Assembly: GCA_028821125.1 (NCBI GenBank) | Contig: JAPPHD010000004.1 | Location: forward strand, 1 to 39,817 | Reading direction: 5' to 3' | DNA length: 39,817 bases | DNA from: Gammaproteobacteria bacterium | GTDB lineage: Bacteria; Pseudomonadota; Gammaproteobacteria; Pseudomonadales; Azotimanducaceae | Shown here: positions 16,610 through 25,192 of the stretch, piece after piece | Layout: every line of letters begins with the position of its first letter | How positions within the stretch are numbered: position 1 is the first letter of the stretch | Position numbers and translations under genes: made by a program | Notes under the pieces: model-generated | Told to the model about the DNA's origin: nothing | Databases searched by the model: none | What the model saw: the letters and a program-made list of their open reading frames with translations, nothing else

Positions 16610-17956
16610 ATGCAGAAGAAATCGGTCATGACGCCGCGCGAGATCGTCCACGAACTCGACAAGCACATCATCGGCCAGGACGCGGCCAAGCGAGCGGTGG
16701 CCATTGCACTGCGCAACCGCTGGCGGCGGATGCAGCTCGAACAGGAGATGCGCGAGGAGATCACCCCGAAGAACATCCTCATGATCGGCCCCACCGGCGT
16801 CGGCAAGACGGAAATCGCGCGGCGCCTCGCGAAACTCGCCGGGGCGCCCTTCATCAAGGTGGAGGCGACCAAGTTCACGGAAGTGGGCTATGTGGGGCGG
16901 GACGTGGAATCCATCGTGCGCGACCTGGCCGACGTGGCGGTGAAGATGCTGCGTGAAGCGCAGCTCGCCAAGGTGCAGCACCGCGCCGACGACGAGGCGG
17001 AGGAGCGCGTGCTCGATGCGCTGCTGCCGGAACCGCGCAGCGCGGGATTCACCGCGGATGGCGACGGCGGCCAGAAATCTTCCGGAACGCGGCAGATTTT
17101 CCGCAAGAAACTGCGGGAAGGGGAACTCGACGACAAGGAAGTGGAGATCGAGATCGAGGCGGTGCCGGTCGGCGTTGAAATCATGGCGCCGCCCGGCATG
17201 GAGGAGTTGACCAGCCAGTTGCAGAGCATGATCGGCAACCTGGGCTCCGGCAAAAAGCGCACCATGCGCATGAAGATCAAGGATGCCTTCAGGCGGCTCA
17301 GGGAGCAGGAAGCGGCCAAGCTCATCAACGAGGATGAGGTGAAGGCCCAGGCCCTCGAGGCGGTGGAGCAGACGGGCATCGTCTTCCTCGACGAGATCGA
17401 CAAGGTGGCCAAGCGGAGCAACGCGGTGGGCGCCGATGTATCCCGGGAGGGCGTGCAACGCGACCTCCTGCCGCTCATCGAAGGCTGCACGATATCCACC
17501 AAGTACGGCATGATCCGGACCGATCACATCCTGTTCATCGCCTCGGGCGCCTTCCATGTCTCCAAGCCCTCGGACCTGATTCCCGAACTGCAGGGCCGGT
17601 TGCCGATCCGGGTGGAGCTTCAAGCGCTCACCGCGGAGGATTTCGAGCGCATACTGGTGGAGCCGGATGCCTCGCTCACCGAGCAGTACCAGGCGCTCCT
17701 GGGAACGGAAAGCCTGGGCATCGAGTTCACGACGGACGGGCTGGAACGCATCGCCCAGCTCGCCTGCCAGGTCAACGAGAACACCGAGAACATCGGCGCC
17801 CGGCGGCTGCATACGGTGATGGAACGGCTGCTTGACGAAGTTTCGTTCTCCGCCGGCGATACCCACGATGCACCGGTGCGCATCGACGCCGCCTATGTCG
17901 ACAAGCACCTCGAAGCCCTGGTCGAAGACCAGGACCTGTCCCGATATATCCTTTGA
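16610..17956 (+). CDS. hslU: ATP-dependent protease HslVU, unfoldase subunit HslU
   Basis: 448 residues. HslU is the AAA+ Clp/HSP100-type ring that unfolds substrates and feeds HslV. The start [24 protein letters not shown] is typical. Walker A GPTGVGKT is at 60-67, the pore-loop region [12 protein letters not shown] follows, and Walker [12 protein letters not shown] is near residue 260. The I-domain lies between (about 110-240). The C-terminal tail DLSRYIL is the conserved segment that docks into HslV. The length is normal. The stop overlaps a possible TTG start of the next frame, but the better start for that gene is the ATG at 17986. Confidence 0.98.
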   Translation: MQKKSVMTPREIVHELDKHIIGQDAAKRAVAIALRNRWRRMQLEQEMREEITPKNILMIGPTGVGKTEIARRLAKLAGAPFIKVEATKFTEVGYVGRDVESIVRDLADVAVKMLREAQLAKVQHRADDEAEERVLDALLPEPRSAGFTADGDGGQKSSGTRQIFRKKLREGELDDKEVEIEIEAVPVGVEIMAPPGMEELTSQLQSMIGNLGSGKKRTMRMKIKDAFRRLREQEAAKLINEDEVKAQALEAVEQTGIVFLDEIDKVAKRSNAVGADVSREGVQRDLLPLIEGCTISTKYGMIRTDHILFIASGAFHVSKPSDLIPELQGRLPIRVELQALTAEDFERILVEPDASLTEQYQALLGTESLGIEFTTDGLERIAQLACQVNENTENIGARRLHTVMERLLDEVSFSAGDTHDAPVRIDAAYVDKHLEALVEDQDLSRYIL

Positions 17957-17985
17957 GGGAACCGTCCGCCAAGGCGGGCAACGTC

Positions 17986-18369
17986 ATGCGTCCTTCCAAC
18001 ATCACCTACCGCAAGCGCAGCAAGACCCTGGTGCTGGAGTACGGCCCAGCCCATTCGGAACTTTCCGCCGAACTCCTGAGGGTGTATTCGCCCTCGGCGG
18101 AGGTGCGCGGTCACAGCCCCGAGCAGAAACGCCTGCAGACCGGCAAGAAGCAGGTTGCCATCACGGCCATCGAACCCGTGGGCAATTACGGCGTTCGCCT
18201 CACCTTCGACGACGGCCACGACACCGGCATCTATGCCTGGGACTACCTCAAGGATCTGGCCGATCATCGGGACCGGTACTGGCAGGAATACCTGGCCGAT
18301 CTGAAGGCGGCCAACGCCTCCCGTCTGCCCGCCATTCCGGTGGGCCATTTCACTCCCGGAAAGAGCTGA
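17986..18369 (+). CDS. DUF971 protein (gamma-butyrobetaine-hydroxylase-like N-terminal domain)
   Basis: 127 residues. DUF971 proteins are a small all-beta fold also found at the N-terminus of gamma-butyrobetaine hydroxylase. Marks are LEYGPAHSELSAELLRVYSPSAEVRGH, then VAITAIEPVGNYGVRLTFDDGHDTGIYAWDYL. It follows hslU by 29 bases, as in pseudomonads, and is probably in the same operon. Some family members have been linked to iron-sulfur cluster assembly, but nothing in the sequence proves that here. The ATG start is preceded by AAGGCGGGC at a somewhat long distance. Confidence 0.9.
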   Translation: MRPSNITYRKRSKTLVLEYGPAHSELSAELLRVYSPSAEVRGHSPEQKRLQTGKKQVAITAIEPVGNYGVRLTFDDGHDTGIYAWDYLKDLADHRDRYWQEYLADLKAANASRLPAIPVGHFTPGKS

Positions 18370-18456
18370 CTTTCACAGAAAAAAATTTCAAATTATTGTT
18401 TTTATTATAATTTTTAGATTAAACCGCAATTGGAACAGCCTTTTTGATCGGGCGCC
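18370..18456. promoter_or_regulatory. Very AT-rich tract, possible promoter region of the ubiE operon
   Basis: In a GC-rich genome the stretch from about 18377 to 18422 is nearly all A and T. It contains TATAAT at 18406-18411 and an inverted repeat AAATTAT (18390-18396) / ATAATTT (18407-18413). No good -35 box is found at the right spacing. It could be a promoter with UP-like A-tracts, a protein-binding site, or a terminator after the DUF971 gene. The palindromic element at 18457 follows directly. Confidence 0.4.
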
Positions 18457-18571
18457 GAGAGCAGGCATGCGGTACGGGTATCCGGCACGCCAAGCGGACG
18501 CGTTATGGTGGAATTCGAGGGCGCAGGGGTGCTTTAAAGGTGCCGGATACCCGTACCGCATACCTGCTCTC
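18457..18571. repeat. Palindromic element, 32-bp arms with a 51-base spacer
   Basis: Left arm 18457-18488 (starting GAGAGCAGGCATGCGG, ending CCGGCAC) and right arm 18540-18571 are inverted copies with one mismatch in 32. The RNA would fold to a long stem. It lies between the DUF971 gene and ubiE and contains no gene. Its size and layout match the element at 27821-27929, and both share GCATGCGG in the left arm. It is probably a small non-autonomous repeat. It could also affect transcription of ubiE, which begins about 120 bases later. Confidence 0.8.
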
Positions 18572-18691
18572 TCCCAGCGGTCTCCTGTTCCCTGCGCGTA
18601 CCGGTACCAAGCGCGCGTCTCGTATCAATACAGAATCCGCGCTCCCTGGGGCGGGTGAGCATCGGCGGTCAAGGGGAGTAAACTCGGGCTC

Positions 18692-19435
18692 ATGAGCGAC
18701 GCGGAACACACCGCCGGCTTTGGCGACCGCAAGGTGAGTCCGGAGGAGAAAACCCGCCTGGTGGGGGGGGTATTCGATTCGGTGGCGCATCGCTACGACC
18801 TGATGAACGACCTCATGTCGTTGGGCAGTCACCGGCTGTTGAAGCGCCTGACGGTGGAAATGGCGGGGCTGCGCGAAGGTTGGCGGGTACTCGATCTCGC
18901 CGGCGGTACCGGAGACCTTGCCCGGCTGGCGGCGCCGCTGGTGGGTGAGCGGGGAACCGTGGTGCTCGCCGATATCAATGCGTCCATGCTCGCGGCGGGG
19001 CGGGACCGGCTGATCGATTCCGGAATGGCCGGGGTACGGTACTGCCGGGCGGCGGCGGAAGCGTTGCCCTTTGCCGCGGACGGTTTCGATTGCGCCCTGG
19101 TCGGCTTCGGGCTGCGCAACTTCACGGACAGGCAGGCGGCCCTGGGCGAGATCAAGCGGGTGCTCAAGCCCGGCGGCGTGCTGTTGGTGCTGGAGTTTTC
19201 GAAGCCGGTCAACCCGGTACTCGAAGGGCTGTCCGCGGGGTGGCAGAGTGTGTGGCCGGCCGTCGGGCGGCTGGTTGCCGGCGACGGCGGCAGCTACCGG
19301 TATCTCGTCGAGTCGATTCGCAAGCATCCTTCCCAGGAGGCGCTGAAGTTGATGATGGAAGATGCCCGATTCGACGACGTGGAGTTCCACAACCTGCTGG
19401 GCGGCGTTGTGGCGATTCACCGGGGAGTGGCTTGA
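18692..19435 (+). CDS. ubiE: Ubiquinone/menaquinone biosynthesis C-methyltransferase UbiE
   Basis: 247 residues. UbiE is an SAM-dependent methyltransferase that methylates the benzoquinol ring in ubiquinone synthesis (and demethylmenaquinol where menaquinone is made). It has the family start KTRLVGGVFDSVAHRYDLMNDLMSLGSHR, SAM motif I VLDLAGGTGDLARL, and the UbiE/COQ5 signature segments LVGFGLRNFTDR and LKPGGVLLVLEFSKP. The end has YRYLVESIRKHPSQE. It starts the ubiE-ubiJ-ubiB operon; the next gene begins 1 base after its stop. A short G-run at 18763-18769 codes for glycines within the frame and does not break it. Confidence 0.97.
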   Translation: MSDAEHTAGFGDRKVSPEEKTRLVGGVFDSVAHRYDLMNDLMSLGSHRLLKRLTVEMAGLREGWRVLDLAGGTGDLARLAAPLVGERGTVVLADINASMLAAGRDRLIDSGMAGVRYCRAAAEALPFAADGFDCALVGFGLRNFTDRQAALGEIKRVLKPGGVLLVLEFSKPVNPVLEGLSAGWQSVWPAVGRLVAGDGGSYRYLVESIRKHPSQEALKLMMEDARFDDVEFHNLLGGVVAIHRGVA

Positions 19436-19436
19436 T

Positions 19437-20120
19437 ATGCGCCTCGGCTCTGATCTGGAGACGCTGTTCGCCCACATGGCTGAATCGGCGGCCAATGCGA
19501 CGCTACGCCTCGACAAGCGCAGCAGCGAGCGCCTGACCGCGCTGGAGGGGCGCTCGGTTCAGGTGGAGAGCTCGGAGCCTGCCCAGGTGTTTTCGGTCCG
19601 GGTCAGCGATGCGCGGATCGAGGTGCTCCCGGGGCTGGTCGATTCCCCGGATGCCCTGGTCAAGGGCTCCTTCCGGGACCTGACCGCCTGGTTTGCGGCG
19701 CCGGGCAGCAGCGCGGCGGAACGTGTCGAGATCGACGGCGATGCGTCCGTGCCGGCTGATTTGGCCGAGCTCTTTCGGGCGTTGGCGCCGAAGGGTCTGC
19801 CTCTGCCCTTTCGCGGCGAGGATCTGCTGGGCGCCGCGGAACTGGCGGGTGCGGTAATCGGTTCGGCGGCGGAAGGCGCCGCGAGGGCATGGCGCCAGGT
19901 GTCGAGCGGGCCGCCGTTTGTGAACCGCGACCGCTTTGGGGAGGCGCGGGAGGAAATCGCAAGTCTGCGCGCTGACATCGAAAGCTTGGCCGGCCGGGTA
20001 GAGTCGCTGGAGTCTGCAGGAGGCCGGGGACCGGAAACGCGAGCCTCGGATTCGTGTCTGTCGGACGGCCCGGAACCGGACTCCCGTAGCGTCGAGCATT
20101 CGGAGGAGGCGCCGGAATGA
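19437..20120 (+). CDS. ubiJ: Ubiquinone biosynthesis accessory factor UbiJ
   Basis: 227 residues from the ATG at 19437. The SCP2-like lipid-binding domain covers about residues 15-115 (VSDARIEVLPGLVDSPDALVKGS, DLTAWFA, VEIDGDASVPADLAELFRAL). A C-terminal coiled-coil-like helix follows (about 165-200: FGEAREEIASLRADIESLAGRVESLE), then an acidic tail. UbiJ binds isoprenoid quinone intermediates and is part of the soluble Ubi complex of aerobic ubiquinone synthesis. The gene sits between ubiE and ubiB as in E. coli and pseudomonads, and its stop overlaps the ubiB start by 4 bases. Sequence conservation is low in this family, so position carries much of the weight. Confidence 0.9.
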   Translation: MRLGSDLETLFAHMAESAANATLRLDKRSSERLTALEGRSVQVESSEPAQVFSVRVSDARIEVLPGLVDSPDALVKGSFRDLTAWFAAPGSSAAERVEIDGDASVPADLAELFRALAPKGLPLPFRGEDLLGAAELAGAVIGSAAEGAARAWRQVSSGPPFVNRDRFGEAREEIASLRADIESLAGRVESLESAGGRGPETRASDSCLSDGPEPDSRSVEHSEEAPE

Positions 20121-21772
20121 AACGCCGGCTTCTGCGGATTGCGCGCATCGCCGCGCGCCATCGGCTTGATTCGGTCATTCCGGCGGATGCTCTGCTTGAA
20201 AACGAGTTGCCGTTTGCGGCCCGCCTGTTGCTGAAGAGCTGGCCGGGCCGATGGGTCCCGGCGCGGGGCGATGCGCCGGCCGTGCGCCTGCGCCTGTTCT
20301 TCGAGGAACTCGGGCCGGTGTTCATCAAGTTCGGCCAGTTGCTGTCCACGCGGCGAGACCTTCTGCCCGCCGAATTCGCCGATGAACTCGCCAAGCTGCA
20401 GGACCATGTGCCGCCCTTCCCCGGCGCGGAGGCCCGGACCATCGTCGAGGCGGCCCTGGGCGACCTGTTCGGCGCCCGCATCGAGCGCTTCGACGAGGAA
20501 CCGCTCGCTTCGGCGTCGATCGCCCAGGTGCATGGCGCCGTCCTCGGCGACGGCGACGAGGTCGTGGTGAAAGTGGTTCGGCCCGGGCTGGAACAGGTGA
20601 TCCGCGATGACCTGGATGTCCTGATCCGGCTCGCCGCCTGGATCGACCGGCACATCGCGGCCGGCCGCCGCCTGCACCTGCCCGAGGTGGCGAGCGACTA
20701 CGCGAAGGTGGTGCTCGGTGAGCTGGACATGGTGCAGGAGGCGGCCAACACCCAGCAGTTGCGGGACAATTTCGCCGGATCTCCGTTGCTCTACGTGCCG
20801 CGGGTCTACCATGACCTGACACGCCCCAACGTGCTCGTGCTGGAACGGGTCGGCGGCGTGTCCATCGGCGACGTGGCGGAACTGCGCGCCCGGGGCACGA
20901 ACATGGAGACACTGGCCTACCGGGGCGTGGAAACGTTCTTTACCCAGGTGTTCGTGCACAACTTTTTCCACGCCGACATGCACCCGGGAAACATCTTCGT
21001 CGATGTGGAGGACCCCGAGAACCCCCGCTACATCGCACTCGACTGCGCCATCATCGGCAAGCTGGAAAAGCGCGACCAGGATTACCTCGCGCGCAACCTC
21101 GTCGCCTTCTTCAACCGCGACTACGAGCGGGTTGCGAGCCTGCACTTCGAGTCCGGCTGGATTCCGCAGCGCACCGAACAGCGCGAGTTCGAGCAGGTCA
21201 TCCGCGAGGTCTGCGACCCGATCTTCGCCAAGCCCCTGAGCGAGATCTCGTTCGGTCACTTCATGGTGGAACTGTTTCGCACGGCGGCCCGGTTCGACAT
21301 GGAGATTCAGCCCCAGCTCGTGCTGTTGCAGAAAACGCTGCTCTACATCGAAGGGCTCGGGCGCCAGCTCTACCCGGAACTGGACCTGTGGCGCACGGCC
21401 AAGCCCTTCATGGAGGGCTGGATGCGCGAACGCGTAGGACCGCTCGCCATGCTGCGCGGCTTCGCGGAGCGGGCGCCGGAGATCATGGAGCAGCTCCCCC
21501 GGCTACCGGAACTGGTGCTCGATACCGGCCGCAAGCTCTCGAGCCTGGAGAGTACGCTCAGGGAACAGCAGGCGAGCGTCCGCCAGCTCGAGGAATCCCT
21601 CGCCACCCTGCACCGGGGCCGCCGGCGCCGCCGCCTGTCGGGCGCGGCGCTGATGGCCGTTGCCATGGTGCTGCTCTGGGAACCCGCCATGCAGGCGAGC
21701 GTTGAAGGCCTCGGCGCCGCTGCAGGCCTTTTGAGCGCTGCCGTCGGCTCTTACCTGCTGGTCAAGGCCTGA
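20117..21772 (+). CDS. ubiB: Probable ATPase/protein-kinase-like UbiB
   Basis: 551 residues. UbiB belongs to the ABC1/COQ8/ADCK atypical kinase family and supports ubiquinone synthesis, acting on lipid or complex organisation. Visible marks are the KxGQ-type motif FIKFGQLLSTRRDLLP (about 70-85), the alanine-rich nucleotide loop ASASIAQVHGAVL, the catalytic segment HADMHPGNIFV and ALDCAIIGKL (DFG-equivalent Asp). Two hydrophobic helices at the end (ALMAVAMVLLW and VEGLGAAAGLLSAAVGSYLLV) anchor it in the membrane. The ATGA overlap with ubiJ indicates translational coupling. In pseudomonads hisI/hisE follow; here the tat genes come next. Confidence 0.97.
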   Translation: MKRRLLRIARIAARHRLDSVIPADALLENELPFAARLLLKSWPGRWVPARGDAPAVRLRLFFEELGPVFIKFGQLLSTRRDLLPAEFADELAKLQDHVPPFPGAEARTIVEAALGDLFGARIERFDEEPLASASIAQVHGAVLGDGDEVVVKVVRPGLEQVIRDDLDVLIRLAAWIDRHIAAGRRLHLPEVASDYAKVVLGELDMVQEAANTQQLRDNFAGSPLLYVPRVYHDLTRPNVLVLERVGGVSIGDVAELRARGTNMETLAYRGVETFFTQVFVHNFFHADMHPGNIFVDVEDPENPRYIALDCAIIGKLEKRDQDYLARNLVAFFNRDYERVASLHFESGWIPQRTEQREFEQVIREVCDPIFAKPLSEISFGHFMVELFRTAARFDMEIQPQLVLLQKTLLYIEGLGRQLYPELDLWRTAKPFMEGWMRERVGPLAMLRGFAERAPEIMEQLPRLPELVLDTGRKLSSLESTLREQQASVRQLEESLATLHRGRRRRRLSGAALMAVAMVLLWEPAMQASVEGLGAAAGLLSAAVGSYLLVKA

Positions 21773-21807
21773 ACCGTGCAATAGACGCAAGCAGAGGGCA
21801 ACGCGCC

Positions 21808-21813
21808 TATAAT
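21808..21813 (+). promoter_or_regulatory. Possible -10 box of the tatABC operon
   Basis: A consensus TATAAT lies 84 bases before the tatA start, inside the 124-base gap after ubiB. The -35 region at standard spacing (around ACGCAA) is poor, so the call rests on the -10 box and the position. Confidence 0.45.
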
Positions 21814-21896
21814 GGGGTTGACGGCGGAATGAGCGGCACGGCGCAGCGGGTACGCGCCTCATCTGTCGACATCGTAGCTCTGCGAGGAGGCTGATC

Positions 21897-22130
21897 ATGC
21901 CTGGAGGATTCGGGCTCACTGAACTGCTGGTCGTCCTGGCGATCGTCCTGTTGATTTTCGGGCCGCGACGGCTCAAGAACATCGGCTCCGATCTCGGCAA
22001 CGCGATCCGGGGGTTCCGCAAGGCCGTGACCGACGACGAAGCGAAGGCCGGGGCCGAGCAGGACCCGGGGGTCATCGAGGGCGAAGTCACCGGCCAGAAA
22101 ACCGAGACCAAACAGGACACGCATGTTTGA
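21897..22130 (+). CDS. tatA: Twin-arginine translocase subunit TatA
   Basis: 77 residues. TatA has a short N-terminal membrane helix, an amphipathic helix and an acidic polar tail, and it multimerises to let folded proteins cross the inner membrane. Here the helix is [20 protein letters not shown], including the family FGPRRL hinge, followed by [18 protein letters not shown]. The GAGGAGG Shine-Dalgarno is strong, as expected for the most abundant subunit. The start carries Glu in the TELL segment, as many TatA/E proteins carry a polar residue there. It overlaps tatB by 8 bases. Confidence 0.95.
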   Translation: MPGGFGLTELLVVLAIVLLIFGPRRLKNIGSDLGNAIRGFRKAVTDDEAKAGAEQDPGVIEGEVTGQKTETKQDTHV

Positions 22131-22518
22131 CATCGGTTTCCCGGAGCTGATGCTGGTGGCCCTCGTCGGCCTGCTGGTCATCGGTCCGGAACGCCTGCCC
22201 GAGGCGTTGCGCACCCTGGGCCTGTGGCTCGGCCGCATGCGGCGCAGCTTCCTCTCGGTCAAGGCCGAGATCGAGAAGGAAATCGGCATGGACGAAGTTC
22301 GCAAGCAACTGCACAACGAGGCGGTGATGGAGGAGATGAAACGCATCGAGCGCGAGGTGAAGGCCACCACCAGCGTGGCGACCGAGGCTTCCCGCATCGA
22401 CTCCATCGATCCCGCGCCGCCGCAGGCCGCGGATGCCAGGGCCGCGGAACCGCAGCAGGGTCCGCCGGTCGAGGCGGATCAGTCGCCGGTGCAACCGGCC
22501 AGGTCGGACAGCGGCTGA
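22123..22518 (+). CDS. tatB: Twin-arginine translocase subunit TatB
   Basis: 131 residues. TatB recognises Tat signal peptides together with TatC. It begins [21 protein letters not shown] followed by [12 protein letters not shown]; the conserved Glu at residue 8 and GPERLP at the hinge separate it from TatA. A long charged helix follows ([27 protein letters not shown]), then an alanine/proline-rich tail. It shares 8 bases with tatA and is 101 bases ahead of tatC. Confidence 0.95.
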   Translation: MFDIGFPELMLVALVGLLVIGPERLPEALRTLGLWLGRMRRSFLSVKAEIEKEIGMDEVRKQLHNEAVMEEMKRIEREVKATTSVATEASRIDSIDPAPPQAADARAAEPQQGPPVEADQSPVQPARSDSG

Positions 22519-22619
22519 CGGTGCAAGGCCTCACCCGACAGGCCCGGCAAGAAAGCGGCGAAACAGCGCACGTTCGAATCCTTTGACAACATTGTTCGCC
22601 AACGCGGCCCGCTGATTCC

Positions 22620-23426
22620 ATGTCTTCCGACCCTGAAACGACCACCTCCGAGGACCGAAAAACTGCCGTTGACGATGCAGCGGAACACGATGCGCTGGTC
22701 GACAGCGCCGAGATGCCGTTCATGGCGCACGTGGTGGAACTCCGCCAGCGCATCCTGCGCGGGCTGTTCGCCGTGCTGGCCCTGTTCCTGCCCATCTACT
22801 TCTTCGCCAACGAGCTCTACGAACTGGTGGCCGCGCCGCTGATGGCGCATCTGCCCAACGGCGGCAACATGATCGCCACGGAAGTGGCCACCCCTTTCCT
22901 CACGCCGTTCAAGCTCGCGGTGTACGCGGCGGTCTTCGTGGGCATGCCGGTGCTGCTCCACCAGGCCTGGTCGTTCGTTTCGCCGGGCCTCTACAAGCAC
23001 GAAAAGCGCTTCGCACGCCCGCTCCTGGTCTCGAGCGTGGCGCTCTTCTACAGCGGCATGGCGTTCGCCTACTTCCTGGTCTTCCCCCTGGTGTTCGCGT
23101 TCATGGCGAGCGTCACGCCCACGGGCGTGACCATGATGACGGACATCAACCGTTACCTGGATTTCGTTATCACCATGTTCTTCGCGTTCGGCTTCGCCTT
23201 CGAGATCCCGATTGCAACCCTGCTGCTGGTCTGGTCCGGCGTCAGCACGGCAGACAGCATCGCCAGGAAACGCCCTTATGTGATCGTCGGCTGTTTCATC
23301 GGCGGGATGCTGCTCACCCCTCCGGACGTCATCTCCCAACTCCTGCTGGCGCTGCCAACCTGGCTGCTGTTCGAGGTGGGCATCCTGTTCGCCCGCGTTG
23401 CGGAGAAGCGCACCGAACGCGACTGA
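22620..23426 (+). CDS. tatC: Twin-arginine translocase core subunit TatC
   Basis: 268 residues. TatC is a six-helix membrane protein that binds the RR motif of the signal peptide. The signature FMAHVVELRQRIL precedes helix 1, with later segments TPFLTPFKLAVYAAVFVGMP, HQAWSFVSPGLYKHEKRF, FYSGMAFAYFLVFPLVFAFM, and the helix-4 to 6 region FGFAFEIPIATLLLVW (conserved FE) and PDVISQLLLALPTWLLFE. The N-terminus has an extra acidic stretch of about 30 residues before the signature. The gene ends the tat operon and converges with dtd. A small hairpin ACGCGT-GGAA-ACGCGT lies just after the stop, without a T-run. Confidence 0.96.
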   Translation: MSSDPETTTSEDRKTAVDDAAEHDALVDSAEMPFMAHVVELRQRILRGLFAVLALFLPIYFFANELYELVAAPLMAHLPNGGNMIATEVATPFLTPFKLAVYAAVFVGMPVLLHQAWSFVSPGLYKHEKRFARPLLVSSVALFYSGMAFAYFLVFPLVFAFMASVTPTGVTMMTDINRYLDFVITMFFAFGFAFEIPIATLLLVWSGVSTADSIARKRPYVIVGCFIGGMLLTPPDVISQLLLALPTWLLFEVGILFARVAEKRTERD

Positions 23427-23506
23427 CTCACGCGTGGAAACGCGTTGAATCAACCCGCCCGGCGTTCGGATAAGCCAGATTCTTCAATGAAGCGTTCAAC
23501 GGAAGA

Positions 23507-23947
23507 TCAATATCTCTCCAGAAGAAACGTCACGGGGCCGTCGTTAACCAGGGCAATCTGCATGTAGGCGCCGAAGCGGCCGGTTTGCACGTTCTGGCAG
23601 CGCTTGTGCAACCCGTCGGCGTAGGCGTCGTAGAGCCGTTCGGCCTGTTCCGGCGGCGCAGCGGCGCTGAATCCAGGGCGTCGGCCCCGGCTGGTGTCGC
23701 CCGCCAGCGTGAACTGGGAGACCACCAGAATGGAGCCGCCGACATCGAGCACGGACCGGTTCATGGGCTTTTGCCCGTCGGCGAAGATGCGCAGTCCCAG
23801 GGTCTTGTCCACCAGCCAGTCGACCTGTTCCGGCCCATCGCCGGGGAAGACGCCCACGAACGCCAGCAGGCCCGCGCCGATCTCCGCGACCACCGAGGAT
23901 TCGACCGTGACGGAGACACCGGTCACGCGTTGCAGCAGAACCCTCAC
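23507..23947 (-). CDS. dtd: D-aminoacyl-tRNA deacylase
   Basis: 146 residues, the normal length. Dtd removes D-amino acids (and Gly from tRNA-Ala) wrongly attached to tRNA, using a homodimer with a cross-subunit GlyP motif. The start MRVLLQRVTGVSV is typical, followed by SQFTLAGDTSRGRRPGF (SQFTL motif) and the C-terminal NVQTGRFGAYMQIALVNDGP, where Asn-Asp-Gly-Pro holds the Gly-cisPro segment. It is convergent with tatC. Its upstream 195 bases are shared with the divergent PP-loop gene. Confidence 0.97.
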   Translation of the reverse strand: MRVLLQRVTGVSVTVESSVVAEIGAGLLAFVGVFPGDGPEQVDWLVDKTLGLRIFADGQKPMNRSVLDVGGSILVVSQFTLAGDTSRGRRPGFSAAAPPEQAERLYDAYADGLHKRCQNVQTGRFGAYMQIALVNDGPVTFLLERY

Positions 23948-24142
23948 AACGGGGACGATCCGGATCGTTGAGGGAACGCGCAGCCAACCCGGGATTCATT
24001 GCTTGAATTGCGGTCTCGCACTACACTGCGCGGCCCGATGCCGACGAGCGGAACCGCCGTTGGCGCAAGACGGTTGGCGGGCATGCACATAACTGATTTA
24101 AAACCCTTTTCCCGATACGGGAAGACTTGACGGGCGGCGATT

Positions 24143-25192
24143 ATGGCGGAACCGATCAAGGCTGTCGCGCTCATCTCCGGGGGCCTCGACTCCATGCTCG
24201 CGGCCAAGGTGGTCATGGAGCAGGGGGTGCACGTCGAGGGCATCAACTTCTTCACCGGCTTCTGCGTCGAGGGCCATACCCACGCGATCCGTGCGAAACA
24301 CCGTGCCCGGCCCAAGCGCAACAATGCCCTGTGGGTGGCCGAGCAGCTCGGCATCAAGCTGCACATCATCGATGTGATCGAGGAGTACAAGAAGGTTCTG
24401 CTCAAGCCGAAGCACGGCTACGGGCGCAACCTGAACCCCTGCCTCGACTGCAAGATCTTCATGGTGGGCAAGGCGCTGGCCTGGTCGTTCATGGAAGAGC
24501 ACGGGTTCGACTTCGTGATCACCGGCGAGGTGGTCGGCCAGCGCCCGAAGAGCCAGCGGCGCGACACCATGAGCGTCATCGCCCGGGAGTCCGGGGCCGA
24601 CGACCGGCTGCTGCGCCCGCTGTGCGCCAGGAACCTCAAGCCCACGCTGCCGGAACGGGAAGGCTGGGTCGACCGGGGTGCCCTCTACGGTTTCGAGGGC
24701 CGCAACCGCAAGCCGCAGATGGAACTGGCCAGGAAATTCGGGTTCACCGACTGGGCGCAGCCCGCCGGTGGATGCTGTTTCCTCACGGACGAACAGTATT
24801 CCAGAAAACTCGCCGACCTCTGGAACAGCCGGGGCAGCCGCGACTACGAACTCGACGACATCATGCTGCTCAAGGTGGGGCGCCACATTCGCCCGGCCCC
24901 GCACTACAAGCTCATCGTGGGCCGTGAGGAGGGCGAAAACGCCTACCTGGAAGGCTACCGCAGGCAGTTTATCGCGCTCCGCCCCACCAGCCACAAGGGG
25001 CCGCTCTGCCTGATCGACGGCAAACCCGACGGCCGGGACGTGCGGCTCGCGGCTCGCGTTCTGGCCCGCTACAGCCAGGGCCGCGAGGCCGACAGGGTAA
25101 CCGTCGTCGCCAACAGACCCGGGGGGGAGTGCACCGAACTGAGGGTGGCGCCCATGCCGCCGTCCGAGATTCCCGCCGCCTGGCACGTGTGA
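24143..25192 (+). CDS. PP-loop (ThiI/MnmA-like) RNA-thiolation protein with C-terminal NFACT-R-like domain
   Basis: 349 residues. The N-terminus has a PP-loop ATP-binding motif SGGLDSMLAAKVV (about 11-23), as in MnmA and ThiI, which activate RNA bases through adenylation. Two cysteine centres follow: NPCLDCK near residue 96 and AGGCCF near 212, which could form the acceptor/donor sulfur pair. ITGEVVGQRPKSQ is a further conserved stretch of such PP-loop proteins. The last 110 residues (LLKVGRHIRPAPHYKLIVGREEGENAYLE) resemble the NFACT-R RNA-binding domain, which is known in fusion with PP-loop thiolases. It is much shorter than MnmA and lacks its C-terminal barrel. TusA starts right after the stop, so the pair should form a sulfur-relay unit. 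The RNA target is unknown. Confidence 0.82.
   Translation: MAEPIKAVALISGGLDSMLAAKVVMEQGVHVEGINFFTGFCVEGHTHAIRAKHRARPKRNNALWVAEQLGIKLHIIDVIEEYKKVLLKPKHGYGRNLNPCLDCKIFMVGKALAWSFMEEHGFDFVITGEVVGQRPKSQRRDTMSVIARESGADDRLLRPLCARNLKPTLPEREGWVDRGALYGFEGRNRKPQMELARKFGFTDWAQPAGGCCFLTDEQYSRKLADLWNSRGSRDYELDDIMLLKVGRHIRPAPHYKLIVGREEGENAYLEGYRRQFIALRPTSHKGPLCLIDGKPDGRDVRLAARVLARYSQGREADRVTVVANRPGGECTELRVAPMPPSEIPAAWHV

Noticed and set aside
18763-18769. Possible frameshift at a seven-G run in ubiE
   Set aside because: The frame stays open and the UbiE motifs before and after the run are in the same frame.
19559-21259. 566-residue minus-strand frame opposite ubiJ and ubiB
   Set aside because: Antisense to two clearly identified genes and without any known motif.
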